A stretch of DNA of 64,000 nt from Photobacterium sp. DA100 (lineage in GTDB: Bacteria; Pseudomonadota; Gammaproteobacteria; Enterobacterales; Vibrionaceae), in the NCBI RefSeq assembly GCF_029223585.1, contig NZ_CP119424.1, positions 496,001 to 560,000 on the forward strand. Direction: 5' to 3'. Under the pieces are notes generated by a model. That model saw only the letters and a list, made by a program, of their open reading frames with translations, ran no database searches and had not been told where the DNA came from. This document shows positions 17,142-26,028 of this stretch, piece after piece. The position numbers were made by a program, and so were the translations under genes. The first letter of the stretch is position 1, and every line of letters starts with the position of its first letter.

Positions 17142-17396
17142 ATGAGATTAATGTCAATTATGTTAGTCACTTATGGGTTTGCTTTACTATCTATGCCATT
17201 GACTGTTGTTATCGTTGCTTTTGCATCACATTTTTTATATTTCAATCATGACCCTGGCTTACCTGGTGGGGGGTATAAAAATTTACTATCTCAAATTTTC
17301 ATTATTGAACATGAAGATTTAGAGCGGGACAGCGAAGCTCCTACAAGCTGGAATGAACTCATTGACTTAAGTAAGTATAATAAAACCAAGTTTTGA
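17142..17396 (+). CDS. Small membrane protein, unknown
   Basis: 84 residues. The N-terminal 35 form one hydrophobic helix (MLVTYGFALLSMPLTVVIVA, then FASHFLYF), and the rest is polar (HEDLERDSEAPTSWNELIDL). The ribosome binding site is weak (AGTAGG, 11 bases upstream). It is divergent from the polysaccharide operon and has no recognisable family. Coding capacity is plausible because the hydrophobic-then-charged pattern fits a real single-pass protein, but it could be spurious. Confidence 0.4.
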   Translation: MRLMSIMLVTYGFALLSMPLTVVIVAFASHFLYFNHDPGLPGGGYKNLLSQIFIIEHEDLERDSEAPTSWNELIDLSKYNKTKF

Positions 17397-17903
17397 TAGT
17401 ACATTGATATGCCTAAATTTGATACTTATTAACGTTAAAAAAGACAATCAAAATTGAACGGTATATAAGGGTTAACACCTGCTGTTGAACGGGTGTTTTA
17501 ATGATTATTTAAATGGTGTACAAAGTGAAAATTTCAGTTCAGAGTTGTTCTATCTCAGAGAAACTATATTTATTACAAATAGGAGGTTTTATTACTTGAT
17601 TAGTTTATAAAAAGTTGGATTAATTAGTCAGCTTTTTGTTTGTCCATCAAGAATGACTATAAATATTATCATTAATGAATGCCATATAGGGATACCTTAT
17701 TTATTCTATGATTGGGTGCTTTTTAGCAAACATATACAAAAGTAAATACTACAGTTCATGTTTTCGTAATTATGCTAATTAATATGTAGACAGTGTTTTA
17801 GTCAGAGCGCTAGATATGATTATCGATTGAATTACACAAATAAAGATAGATTTTGCAATATGGTAATGCCTTAGAATCAATGGTAAATGAAAGAGTGATT
17901 GAA
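17397..17903. other. AT-rich intergenic region with a weak hairpin
   Basis: About 500 bases. AACACC...GGTGTTTT at about 17475-17498 is a modest stem-loop with a short T-run that could end the small gene at 17142. Nothing else was identified. Confidence 0.4.
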
Positions 17904-18992
17904 ATGAATAATAAGACAATTTTACTTACTGCCCTATTGGCTGCTGTTTCAGCCAATACTAACGCCCAAGATAAATTTTCAACCTTAGCTGAACATCTAC
18001 CAAAGAAAGGCGTACCGACAGAGTTGCAGCTTAAGTATGAAGGTGGAATTCCAGTAATAAATGAAAACTTTATTCTTGCTGAATCCGATAAGTATTTTTT
18101 TGAGCAGCAAGAATATTCGGGAATCAATAACTTTGAACATGATAAGAACCTAACCACCCCTGAGTCACAAACCGTGGTCAGACAAAACCGCGATACCTTA
18201 TATTCTAAAGGTGTTTTCGATACTGCGGGAGGTGCAAAATTTGAGTTGCCGATACATGACACCTACCAAAGCATGCAGATTATAGATGAACAACATCGAA
18301 CTGTTGCGGTACTTTACGCTGAAATAGGCAAAAATAAGATAACAGTTACTCCAGATATGCTTTCTTCTGGTGATCATGTATGGATTGTTATTCGCACACA
18401 AGTTAAGTCAATGGCTGAGAGTGATTTAAATGTTGGACGTCTAAAACAACATATGGTTAAAGCGACGGTAGCCTCAGCGTATCCTTATGTTGCTAAAGGT
18501 TTTGATCAGCAATCTCGGGAAAATATCCGTATCGCCGAAGAAAAGAATATCTTGAAAGTTGATTTTGTAGAAGCCTTTGGGGCACCAGGCTCCGAACGTG
18601 TGAAATCATTCGATGCGCGGGTAGCAACTGCAATGGGGTTTGGTGGCCTGCCATCTGAGCATGCATATTACAAAGTGTTGCTTGCTGAAGATCGTTCTGG
18701 TACTTGTCAAACTATGACATTTGAGCAGCCTCCACTGCAAGAAAAAGGCTTCTTTTCAATAACAACTTATGGGCCGGATGCTTATATTCATGCTTATAAC
18801 TACGCAACTTCTAGTCGTGAGATTAAGCCGAATAACGATGGTACGATTACCGTAAACTTCAATTGTGAAGGGGCTATTAATAACCTAGATGTACTCGCTG
18901 GATGGACAGGGGTTTTACGCATGTATATGCCTCAAGATCTTAATGAAATTGTTGAATATGCAAAAACCGTAAAAATGCCTCATAGCATTTAA
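17904..18992 (+). CDS. DUF1254/DUF1214-type secreted protein
   Basis: 362 residues from ATG 17904. The signal peptide is about 20 residues (MNNKTILLTALLAAVSANTN then AQ). The N-terminal half carries the DUF1254 pattern (QNRDTLYSKGVFDTAGGAKF, LPIHDTYQSMQIID, VWIVIRTQVKSM); the C-terminal part is DUF1214-like (KGFFSITTYGPDAYIHAYNY and NNDGTITVNF). The family's activity is not established; members occur as envelope proteins in many proteobacteria. A longer frame to 17853 exists, but it would bury the signal peptide. It is monocistronic with a hairpin after the stop. Confidence 0.78.
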   Translation: MNNKTILLTALLAAVSANTNAQDKFSTLAEHLPKKGVPTELQLKYEGGIPVINENFILAESDKYFFEQQEYSGINNFEHDKNLTTPESQTVVRQNRDTLYSKGVFDTAGGAKFELPIHDTYQSMQIIDEQHRTVAVLYAEIGKNKITVTPDMLSSGDHVWIVIRTQVKSMAESDLNVGRLKQHMVKATVASAYPYVAKGFDQQSRENIRIAEEKNILKVDFVEAFGAPGSERVKSFDARVATAMGFGGLPSEHAYYKVLLAEDRSGTCQTMTFEQPPLQEKGFFSITTYGPDAYIHAYNYATSSREIKPNNDGTITVNFNCEGAINNLDVLAGWTGVLRMYMPQDLNEIVEYAKTVKMPHSI

Positions 18993-18998
18993 AACAAT

Positions 18999-19023
18999 AA
19001 GGCCATGATTTAATTATGGCCTT
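18999..19023 (+). terminator. Stem-loop after the DUF1254 gene
   Basis: AAGGCCAT (18999-19006) pairs with ATGGCCTT (19016-19023) around a nine-base loop. The following T-tract is poor (GTCTATA), so the terminator is probable rather than certain. Confidence 0.65.
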
Positions 19024-19154
19024 GTCTATAAGCTTATAAATTCTCGCTTAACCTGCATCTTGAAGTAGCCTGGGTATAAATGTTTTTATGGGCCGACAAA
19101 GTGCTGTTATTTTAGTCGATGTCAGCCCAATAACCAGATTGATATTGTTGGCGC

Positions 19155-19577
19155 TTAGTTCAGTGCTACATACTTCTTATCAATCATACAATTACGCAGC
19201 ACATTTTCGTATGCTTCTGCATTTGACTGGTGCCCGCTTTGCTCGGCATTTCTTCCCCCTAAACGACCACCTACGGCACCGACAGCGGCACCGACCTTTG
19301 CAGCATCACTGCCGGAACCGCCAGATATAGCACCGACAGCGGCACCTGCTGCAGCCCCCCTTGCTGCGCCACGAACAGCAGTGCCTTGTGGGTCTTGTAC
19401 AGTTTTCTGCGTACTTAACGCTACCTCTTGGCAGTATTGTAGCTCTTGTATGGCTGTTTCTTGGCTGACATTATCAAAGTCGAAAATAAGTCCTGTCTTA
19501 GAATCCTTGACAATACCGCCACCGGCAAAAGCTGTAGCTGTAAACATTACTGTGGTTATTAATAGTATTTTTTTCAT
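19155..19577 (-). CDS. Glycine-zipper envelope protein
   Basis: 140 residues from ATG 19577 with GGGGGA upstream; the signal peptide is MKKILLITTVMFTATAFA. The middle has an Ala/Gly-rich zipper (ARGAAAGAAVGAISGGSGSD, then KVGAAVGAVGGRLGGRNAEQ) of the kind that inserts in or packs against the outer membrane, as in SlyB/YMGG-type proteins. The C-terminal tail (NVLRNCMIDKKYVALN) has one Cys, and another lies at YCQEV, possibly forming a disulfide. Function unknown; envelope maintenance is a reasonable guess. Confidence 0.72.
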   Translation of the reverse strand: MKKILLITTVMFTATAFAGGGIVKDSKTGLIFDFDNVSQETAIQELQYCQEVALSTQKTVQDPQGTAVRGAARGAAAGAAVGAISGGSGSDAAKVGAAVGAVGGRLGGRNAEQSGHQSNAEAYENVLRNCMIDKKYVALN

Positions 19578-19965
19578 CCAATCCCCCAAGATATTAAGAT
19601 GGTATTTGTAAGTATTCATTAGATTTGTATGAAAAGCTGTTTATGCGGATGGTGTTGCGCATACCTTACTATTTCCATTCCTTAAAATAGTAACTCGTAC
19701 TCGATAGAGACATGGGAAAATATCACATTGGTGTAATAATTTTGAATATAAGAAAAATCATAATTGATTGAGCATAGGTGATAACCATCTAAGAGACGGT
19801 GCTGTTAATAACGTCTTTTATTAGTAGGGGGTAACAATCATCAAGAATGTATCTAGACCACCTGCGATATTAATTATTCAAATATCAGTTATGCCTAAGT
19901 GTAATTTGTTATTGATACGTTAACAATTAAACTAGCCTAATATACCTGTTGTATTTGGAGATAAA
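19578..19965. other. Intergenic region between divergent genes
   Basis: About 390 AT-rich bases holding the promoters of the glycine-zipper gene (minus) and of the LysR-type gene (plus, with TTGGAG before ATG 19966). No clear operator palindrome was found by eye. Confidence 0.5.
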
Positions 19966-20931
19966 ATGGCTCGTTACGTCAATACTGATGAGATTGATAT
20001 AAAAAGTATAAAAGTACTATCAAGTTTGTATGAAACCCGTAATACCTATAAGACGGCTGAAGAGTTATCAATATCCCAATCGCAAGTTACTCGCATACTA
20101 TCAAAGCTGCGGAGTAACTTGAATGATAGGCTATTGGTCAGGGTGGGTAATGTACTTGTCCCTACAGAGTACTTCGAACAAATTCATAATAAACTTCCAG
20201 AATTAGTCGAATGTATTCAATCAACATTTTCCATCTCCACTGATTTCAATCCCGAAACTTATGAGGGGGAAATAAATATATCGTTAAATAAGGTTATTTT
20301 AAATCGTTATGGATTGGTTATATATCAGGAATTGTCTCATAATTGCCCGAGGGCATTTTTAAAAATTGAGGATTGGAATGTTGACTCCGTAGAAAAAATA
20401 TCGAGCAATGAATTGCTTGTGGGTGTTAACTACTTAAATCATAATATTCCGGATAGTATAGAGCAGGTTGAAATAAAAGATGAGAGTTTCTTTCTGTTGA
20501 GTTCGAAATCACACCCTATTCTTGATGCTAGTTTGATTTCTGTCGATGTTCTTATTAATCAGTCATTTATTGTTTGGAACCCAAACAGTTGGAAAGAACA
20601 AAAGCAGATAATCAACGAGCTACAGAGAAAATTTAAACGAGAGTTAAAAGTTGTTTTGAAAACAGATAGCCTCGATGTGGCCCTTGAGGCATGTCGAAAT
20701 AATAAAGGTATCATGATTGCTTCTAATACCATTATTAATGATTTTAATAATCTCGCTGTTTCACCGTTGCCAGTTTCATTGCTTGAAGGTGAAGATAAAG
20801 CGGAGGTGAAAAAAATAAATTTTTATTACTCATACATTAATAGACGGAGTGGAAAACTAATTTGGGTCAAGGATTGTATATTAAATGCAATATGCAAAGT
20901 CGATAATCGAATTACGCAAAATCGTATATAG
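19966..20931 (+). CDS. LysR-type transcriptional regulator
   Basis: 321 residues, ATG with TTGGAG upstream. The N-terminal winged helix-turn-helix is divergent but recognisable (IKVLSSLYETRNTYKTAEEL, SISQSQVTRILSKLRSNLND, RLLVRVGNVLVPTEY). A substrate-binding domain follows (SSKSHPILDASLIS; CRNNKGIMIASN). The gene ends 58 bases before an outer-membrane protein gene on the same strand, which it may regulate. It is the first of three LysR-type genes within 5.5 kb; the three differ strongly in sequence, so they are not recent duplicates. Confidence 0.82.
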   Translation: MARYVNTDEIDIKSIKVLSSLYETRNTYKTAEELSISQSQVTRILSKLRSNLNDRLLVRVGNVLVPTEYFEQIHNKLPELVECIQSTFSISTDFNPETYEGEINISLNKVILNRYGLVIYQELSHNCPRAFLKIEDWNVDSVEKISSNELLVGVNYLNHNIPDSIEQVEIKDESFFLLSSKSHPILDASLISVDVLINQSFIVWNPNSWKEQKQIINELQRKFKRELKVVLKTDSLDVALEACRNNKGIMIASNTIINDFNNLAVSPLPVSLLEGEDKAEVKKINFYYSYINRRSGKLIWVKDCILNAICKVDNRITQNRI

Positions 20932-20989
20932 GTCTCGCTCTTTTGTTTGGGCTTAAGTATTCTACTCCAAACTTAAGAGGTGTTCATAT

Positions 20990-21817
20990 ATGCAAAATAA
21001 AATTATATTGGGATGTGCTTTATTTTTTCTATCTACTACGAACGTGTGTGCTCAAGACGAAAGTTTTCACGATGCAGACCCAAGGAATAGCGACTGGCGA
21101 GGTGGGATTGCTGCTTCACATGATGGAGAAATAAAGTTAGTAGCAGGCGGTGGTTTTACTAATTTGACGGGTAGAAATACACAAACCAATATGCTCCTTG
21201 AATATTATACTGACTCCAATAACGCCCGTTTCCGCTCGATCCATTTTGATGAGCGTTTCGGTGGTTTGTACATTGATTTAATTCATACCGAAGAAGTGAG
21301 TAATACCTATACGGCAGGTTACATGTTGCCATTAAAAACTGAAAGTGGATTAATGTTTTTCCCATCGGTTAACTATTCATATGTTGACTGGGACTCGAAG
21401 TCCTTAGGCAATAACTTGGAGTCTGCTTGCTATAGTTACGCTGATCTGGAGCAAGGTCGGTGTAATAGCCTCAAAAGCTTTGGTGGTCAAAATGCGGTTA
21501 ATGCATACCTTAAAGACGACACTGCGCACCTCGCTAGCGTGAGCATTTATGCGGTAAAGCCATGGAACGAGACACACTATACTGTTCTGCAAGCTAACTC
21601 CGGCTCATCGTTTGAAGGAACAGACATGAACGTTCTAAATTTATTCCTTCTTCAGGGTATCCGTACTCATCTTGGTGAAAATATCCTGAATATTTATCTG
21701 GAACTTAAATATGATGTTGTTGAAGTGCAGGGGAGCCAGTACAACCCAGTGACACAGCAAGGTGATGTAAAGTCCGAAGAAACAACAGCTTCTGTTGGTT
21801 TTGATTTTAGATTCTAG
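20990..21817 (+). CDS. Outer-membrane beta-barrel protein
   Basis: 275 residues with AAGAGGTG upstream. It has a signal peptide (about 1-22, ending NVCAQ), alternating beta-strand segments (TNMLLEYYTDSNNARFRSIH, GLMFFPSVNYSYVDW, FLLQGIRTHLGENILNIYLE) and a terminal Phe (ASVGFDFRF). Two Cys lie in one loop (ACYSYADLEQGRCNS), likely a disulfide. It is probably a porin-like channel or receptor; the ligand is not visible. It is flanked by LysR-type and FadL-type genes on the same strand. Confidence 0.72.
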   Translation: MQNKIILGCALFFLSTTNVCAQDESFHDADPRNSDWRGGIAASHDGEIKLVAGGGFTNLTGRNTQTNMLLEYYTDSNNARFRSIHFDERFGGLYIDLIHTEEVSNTYTAGYMLPLKTESGLMFFPSVNYSYVDWDSKSLGNNLESACYSYADLEQGRCNSLKSFGGQNAVNAYLKDDTAHLASVSIYAVKPWNETHYTVLQANSGSSFEGTDMNVLNLFLLQGIRTHLGENILNIYLELKYDVVEVQGSQYNPVTQQGDVKSEETTASVGFDFRF

Positions 21818-21898
21818 ACTAATCATAAAGAGCTTTATAACTCTTTAGTAATACCAGTTATGCAAAAGGGTAATTTGTTCAAGATGCCCCTACTGATT

Positions 21899-21932
21899 AC
21901 TCTCTCTGCGTTATTCATGACGTAGAGAGAGT
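21899..21932 (+). promoter_or_regulatory. Stem-loop that would cover the ribosome binding site of the FadL-type gene
   Basis: ACTCTCTCT (21899-21907) is fully complementary to AGAGAGAGT (21924-21932). The right arm is the only Shine-Dalgarno-like sequence ahead of ATG 21940. Folding would hide the site, suggesting translational control (thermosensor, small RNA or upstream translation). No T-tract follows, so a terminator is unlikely. A weaker hairpin (TAAAGAG/CTCTTTA, 21824-21846) follows the preceding gene. Confidence 0.5.
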
Positions 21933-21939
21933 GTTTCAG

Positions 21940-23106
21940 ATGGCGAATAACCATTTTCGCATAATAGGTTTATCACTTGTTGTTGGCTGTTCTTATGCAG
22001 AGGCAAGTGGTTTTTTTTTGCCAGAAGCAACCTATGCCAACCTAGGGACAGGAGGAGCGGGAGATGGCGTCTATACGGGCTCAGCAGCGGCTATATGGGC
22101 TAATCCTGCGGTAATGCCCCACATGAATGATGATCTCACAACCCTTACCGGGAGTGTGCTGAATCTAGATATTCAGTACAAAGGCCTGGGTGAAGACGGT
22201 TCTTCAAATAGCACCCTACCTATTGCAGGCTTTTTTCATACCCAGCAGATAAATGAGGACCTCTATCTAGGCCTGGCATTGGGATCATTGGGCGGTGCAA
22301 CAATTGATTATGGCACTGACTGGCAGGGTGCTGCCCAAGTCAGCGATGTGGCACTGCTGACTTATCAAATCAATCCATCAATCAGTTATAAAGTCAATCC
22401 GAAAGTCTCGGTGGCTGCCGGCTTGCAGTTCAATTATGCTTTTTTACAGGCCAATACCCGGGGAGTCGAGCTGGATAGCGTATCGGATTGGGCCTTTGGG
22501 TATAATTTGGGGCTTGTCTATGAAGCTTCAGAATCAACACGCTTGGGGCTATCTTATCGATCCAAACTAGAGCATCATTTTGAATCGGATACCACTGTTT
22601 CTGACCAATACCAAGGTAAGTACTCCACCGGGCTCATTATGCCCAATACGATAGATGCCAGTATCAGTTTTAAAGGAAGTGATAAACTGACTCTGATGGG
22701 CACTATACAGTGGCACCAATGGAGTAGTATGGAAAACACTATTATTCCAATGGAGTTTCAGCGGGTTGATCCTATATATGTTATTGATCGTCAATGGGAT
22801 GATGTCTGGCACTTAGGGCTCGGTGGTGAATATGATGTGGGTAATAAATGGGCGCTAAAGCTGGGTTACTCTTATGAAACCTCTCCTTTAGACAATCCAG
22901 CACTTCAAACCCCTGAACTACCTGTTGGCGAACAACATCGATATTCAATAGGGGTATCTAGAACATGGGATGATCAGTCTTTCGATATTTATTACCAATA
23001 TACTGATCTAGGTGATATTGATATCGATCAAAGCAAGTACATCGCACCTCTATCAGGTAAATTTACTGGTAGTGTTCACTTTATTGGTATGGGTTACACA
23101 TTCTAA
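21940..23106 (+). CDS. FadL/OmpP1-family outer-membrane transporter
   Basis: 388 residues from ATG 21940; GTG 21931 is the alternative. After the signal peptide (ending SYAEA) comes the N-terminal hatch pattern SGFFLPEATYANLGTGGAGD and SAAAIWANPAVMPHM, typical of FadL/TodX long-chain fatty acid or hydrocarbon channels (PF03349). A 14-stranded barrel follows, ending in aromatic residues (SVHFIGMGYTF). The ligand is a hydrophobic compound by family; which one is not evident. It is flanked by LysR-type genes. The start region has a possible inhibitory stem-loop. Confidence 0.87.
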   Translation: MANNHFRIIGLSLVVGCSYAEASGFFLPEATYANLGTGGAGDGVYTGSAAAIWANPAVMPHMNDDLTTLTGSVLNLDIQYKGLGEDGSSNSTLPIAGFFHTQQINEDLYLGLALGSLGGATIDYGTDWQGAAQVSDVALLTYQINPSISYKVNPKVSVAAGLQFNYAFLQANTRGVELDSVSDWAFGYNLGLVYEASESTRLGLSYRSKLEHHFESDTTVSDQYQGKYSTGLIMPNTIDASISFKGSDKLTLMGTIQWHQWSSMENTIIPMEFQRVDPIYVIDRQWDDVWHLGLGGEYDVGNKWALKLGYSYETSPLDNPALQTPELPVGEQHRYSIGVSRTWDDQSFDIYYQYTDLGDIDIDQSKYIAPLSGKFTGSVHFIGMGYTF

Positions 23107-23366
23107 GAACAAGGCTTGTTAGAGTTGAATGTAAATTAACGATTATTGTCTGGTGGTTATAATAAAAATACCTTGTCGGCTCAGCTATCTGTAATGAGCG
23201 TCAAAACAATGGATATTGACAACTCATCTTAAGCATTAGTACATGTTCTTCGCAGACATTTATATAATTGTCTGTTTCATATGGACTTAATTGATTGGCT
23301 GTCTTTAAACTAACGGCCATAAGGAGATGATATACTTTTATGTGGTCGTGTAGCTGGTATGGATTT

Positions 23367-24323
23367 ATGAAAACAGTTGAGCAAGAATTGTCGAGGGTTG
23401 ACCTGAACCTACTGGTATCTCTTAGCGTGCTACTCAAGGAGCGAAATGTAACACGGGCCGCAGAAGTACTTTATCTCTCACAACCCGCAATGAGCCGAAC
23501 ACTACGCAGGTTGCGTGATTTATTTGGTGACCCGCTTTTTTTACGTGAATCGAATGGTTTGCAACCGACGGAGAAAGCGTTACAGCTCCAAGAACAAATA
23601 GATCAAATTTTGTTTTCAACCAGCAAGCTGATAACTAACTTCGATTTTGAACCCCAGGATTGTGAGCATACTTTTAAAATCTCTACGCCGCCGTTATTGA
23701 GCCGTATTTTCACGGCTCCAATAATCAGGGAGTTATCAAGACTGGCACCGAACTGTGGGGTTATTGAATATCCGCCAACCCTTAATCCTAAAACGCAGCT
23801 GAAAGATGGTTTGGTTGATTTTTCAATTCATATCGATCAATTCTGTGAAAGTAAAGATTATGAGTCGACTCTACTTACTACTACTTATCCGGTAATTTAT
23901 GGTCATAGATTACATCCTTTAGTAAAATCAAATAATGTCACATTAGAACAGTGTATGATGTACCAGTTTGTTGATCTTAACTTAGACGTTAACTCAATTT
24001 CCCAACATCATATTTTGATTGACGAGTATTTGAAATATTCAGGTCATAAAAGAAATATAACATTCAAAAGCAATCAACTAAGCACTCTGATCGATGCGAT
24101 GAATGGTACAAATAAACTACTTATAGCATCGCATATCTTAGCAATCTCAAGGCATAGGTCTAAGGAACTTGTACCTTTATTTAAAATAGATAGTGTTGAA
24201 TCGCTTAAAATTAACTTTTATTTGAACGAGCATCGTAGAACCAAAACAAGCAATGCGCATAAGTGGTTCAAAGATATAGTCATAAGAACTATAAAATCAG
24301 CTGTCTCGGATAATGCCAAATGA
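23367..24323 (+). CDS. LysR-type transcriptional regulator
   Basis: 318 residues from ATG 23367, placing the conserved DLNLL about 12 residues from the start as in most family members. An ATG at 23340, 13 bases after AAGGAG, would add nine residues and cannot be excluded. The helix-turn-helix is canonical (LKERNVTRAAEVLYLSQPAM, SRTLRRLRDLFGDPLFLRES), followed by the effector domain. It may control the FadL-type gene upstream or the genes that follow. Confidence 0.85.
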   Translation: MKTVEQELSRVDLNLLVSLSVLLKERNVTRAAEVLYLSQPAMSRTLRRLRDLFGDPLFLRESNGLQPTEKALQLQEQIDQILFSTSKLITNFDFEPQDCEHTFKISTPPLLSRIFTAPIIRELSRLAPNCGVIEYPPTLNPKTQLKDGLVDFSIHIDQFCESKDYESTLLTTTYPVIYGHRLHPLVKSNNVTLEQCMMYQFVDLNLDVNSISQHHILIDEYLKYSGHKRNITFKSNQLSTLIDAMNGTNKLLIASHILAISRHRSKELVPLFKIDSVESLKINFYLNEHRRTKTSNAHKWFKDIVIRTIKSAVSDNAK

Positions 24324-24415
24324 AAGCGATAAATCTGTAGATAGTTGTTATAAATATAAAAACATCAGCATTAGACTGATTCATTATAAATTTCCACTAA
24401 CATCAAGAGGGTTGT

Positions 24416-25330
24416 ATGAAAAAGAACTTTGATTTGAATCTGTATAGATTTCTCGTCGTTTTATATGAAAAGCGGACACAAGCTAAGGTCACTTTTTATT
24501 TATCAATAAGTAGAGCTACATTTCAGCGTTATCTGGCCGAGTGTCGGGAAATATTCGGTAATGAACTGTTTATTGCCAATAACAAAGTATATGAACCTAC
24601 ACTATTGGCATCACAGATTGTCAGTAGAGTCAAAGATTCCCTTGAGCAGCTTGAAGATTCTGAATTTTTAGTTCAATCATTCGGCCTAAATAATAAAAGT
24701 TTGAATTTTGAATTTCATATGCCATCCATGCTAAGTGAAATATTTGCAATTCCAATCATTCAAGGCCTTAAATCAATTAATGATAATGTGAAAATTACAT
24801 TCTTGGACTGGTCGCAAGATGCGATTGAGTACCCCAAAAAAGAGCGGATCGTAATCGGCGTTACGAGCTATCCTAGTGAAGTTAGCGAGCGAGTGATTGA
24901 GCGCCGTCTAGGTGAGTTGCCTCTTAATGTATGTTTATCTGAAAGACATCGATGTGCCTCTATGGAACAGGTTTCTTTAAGTGATTTAAATAATGATCCT
25001 AGTGTTAGGGTTACGATGGGGGAACTAGATAATAGTGAGCACTACCAAACGTTGAAACGACGGACTGGGATTCAGCTAAAGCAAAATCTTACCGTTGCCA
25101 CGGTATCGACAGCTTTTCAGTGCGTCAAGATGAATAACAATGTATTCGTAACACTTGGTATTAAAGAAGATGCTGTTCCTGATGGTGTGGTTATGAGACC
25201 ACTGATATTAGATGGTCAACCTATGTTGTTTGATCTTGGTATTCAGTTTCACCGAATATGGTATCAGCATCCTGTAATTTCACAGGTAGAAGGCATACTA
25301 GTTAAAGCATTTTCTGACATATATAAGTAG
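24416..25330 (+). CDS. LysR-like regulator with an atypical N-terminal helix-turn-helix
   Basis: 304 residues with AAGAGGG upstream of ATG 24416. The start FDLNLYRFLVVLYEKRTQAK keeps the LysR layout, but the recognition region (VTFYLSISRATFQRYLAECR) lacks the usual AA.L..SQPA.S pattern. EIFGNELFIANNKVYEPT matches the FGD.LF..... PT segment. The effector domain is weakly conserved (IVIGVTSYPSEVSER; CVKMNNNVFVTLGI). It follows another LysR gene by 92 bases on the same strand. It probably binds an unusual operator. Confidence 0.75.
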   Translation: MKKNFDLNLYRFLVVLYEKRTQAKVTFYLSISRATFQRYLAECREIFGNELFIANNKVYEPTLLASQIVSRVKDSLEQLEDSEFLVQSFGLNNKSLNFEFHMPSMLSEIFAIPIIQGLKSINDNVKITFLDWSQDAIEYPKKERIVIGVTSYPSEVSERVIERRLGELPLNVCLSERHRCASMEQVSLSDLNNDPSVRVTMGELDNSEHYQTLKRRTGIQLKQNLTVATVSTAFQCVKMNNNVFVTLGIKEDAVPDGVVMRPLILDGQPMLFDLGIQFHRIWYQHPVISQVEGILVKAFSDIYK

Positions 25331-25704
25331 CGAGTAACCATGAGTTAATAAGTATTAATCTCATTTGCTTTCATGTTAGTGACTGGCTTTTAATACGTTT
25401 ATTTGTGATATTTTCTTGTTGTGATTATCAAAGATGATTTTGTCGGTTGTTAAAGCTGATGTCATTTTTATCGTATATTGGGGTTGGGTGGTTACTTAGA
25501 GATATAACATAAATTAATAACGAGTGCATATAACCATTATTGGTAAATTACTTTTGTGTAATTTTTATGTTCAATTATATGAGCTGTGGCTTTATCTTTA
25601 ATCCAAACATGTCAATTTATTACCATCGTATTGCAGTTCTTGTTTTGATTTATGCGGAATTATAATCGAGTAATTAGAATTATAAATAAATGGAGTGTTA
25701 ACAA
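25331..25704. other. AT-rich intergenic region
   Basis: About 370 bases ahead of the DUF3302-HlyD operon, presumably carrying its promoter. GGAGTG lies ahead of ATG 25705. I see no operator or RNA structure that stands out. Confidence 0.5.
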
Positions 25705-26028
25705 ATGTCGTTAGTATCAATGCCTTTTGTTGAAAGTACCGCTGATACCGTCCTACATGTTGTTGCTGGCGTAGTGTTATTTGGGTCAATTGCTGCAATA
25801 GCATATGGTTTTTGGAAAGTTCATGAAATCCCTGTTCATGAAGCTCACCGAAAAAAACACCAACAATTAGGTTTGATATCGGCTTTGACTTGGGTGGGAT
25901 TTATATGGCACTGGGTCTGGGTTCTGGCATTAATTGTTGCCTTTACAGACATTGAGTTAGGCATTCGACGATTACGTGAAATCTGGAAAGATGAACCCCA
26001 GATTGTAGAGGAACAGCAAGATGCTTGA
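25705..26028 (+). CDS. DUF3302-family inner-membrane protein (YiaW-like)
   Basis: 107 residues with two hydrophobic helices (about 17-38, VLHVVAGVVLFGSIAAIAYG; about 58-80, ISALTWVGFIWHWVWVLALI). Between them is the family segment VHEIPVHEAHRKKHQQ. Such proteins (YiaW, YibI) are encoded just ahead of an HlyD-like protein, as here: the next gene overlaps by eight bases. They may be assembly partners of the adaptor. Function unproven. Confidence 0.78.
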   Translation: MSLVSMPFVESTADTVLHVVAGVVLFGSIAAIAYGFWKVHEIPVHEAHRKKHQQLGLISALTWVGFIWHWVWVLALIVAFTDIELGIRRLREIWKDEPQIVEEQQDA

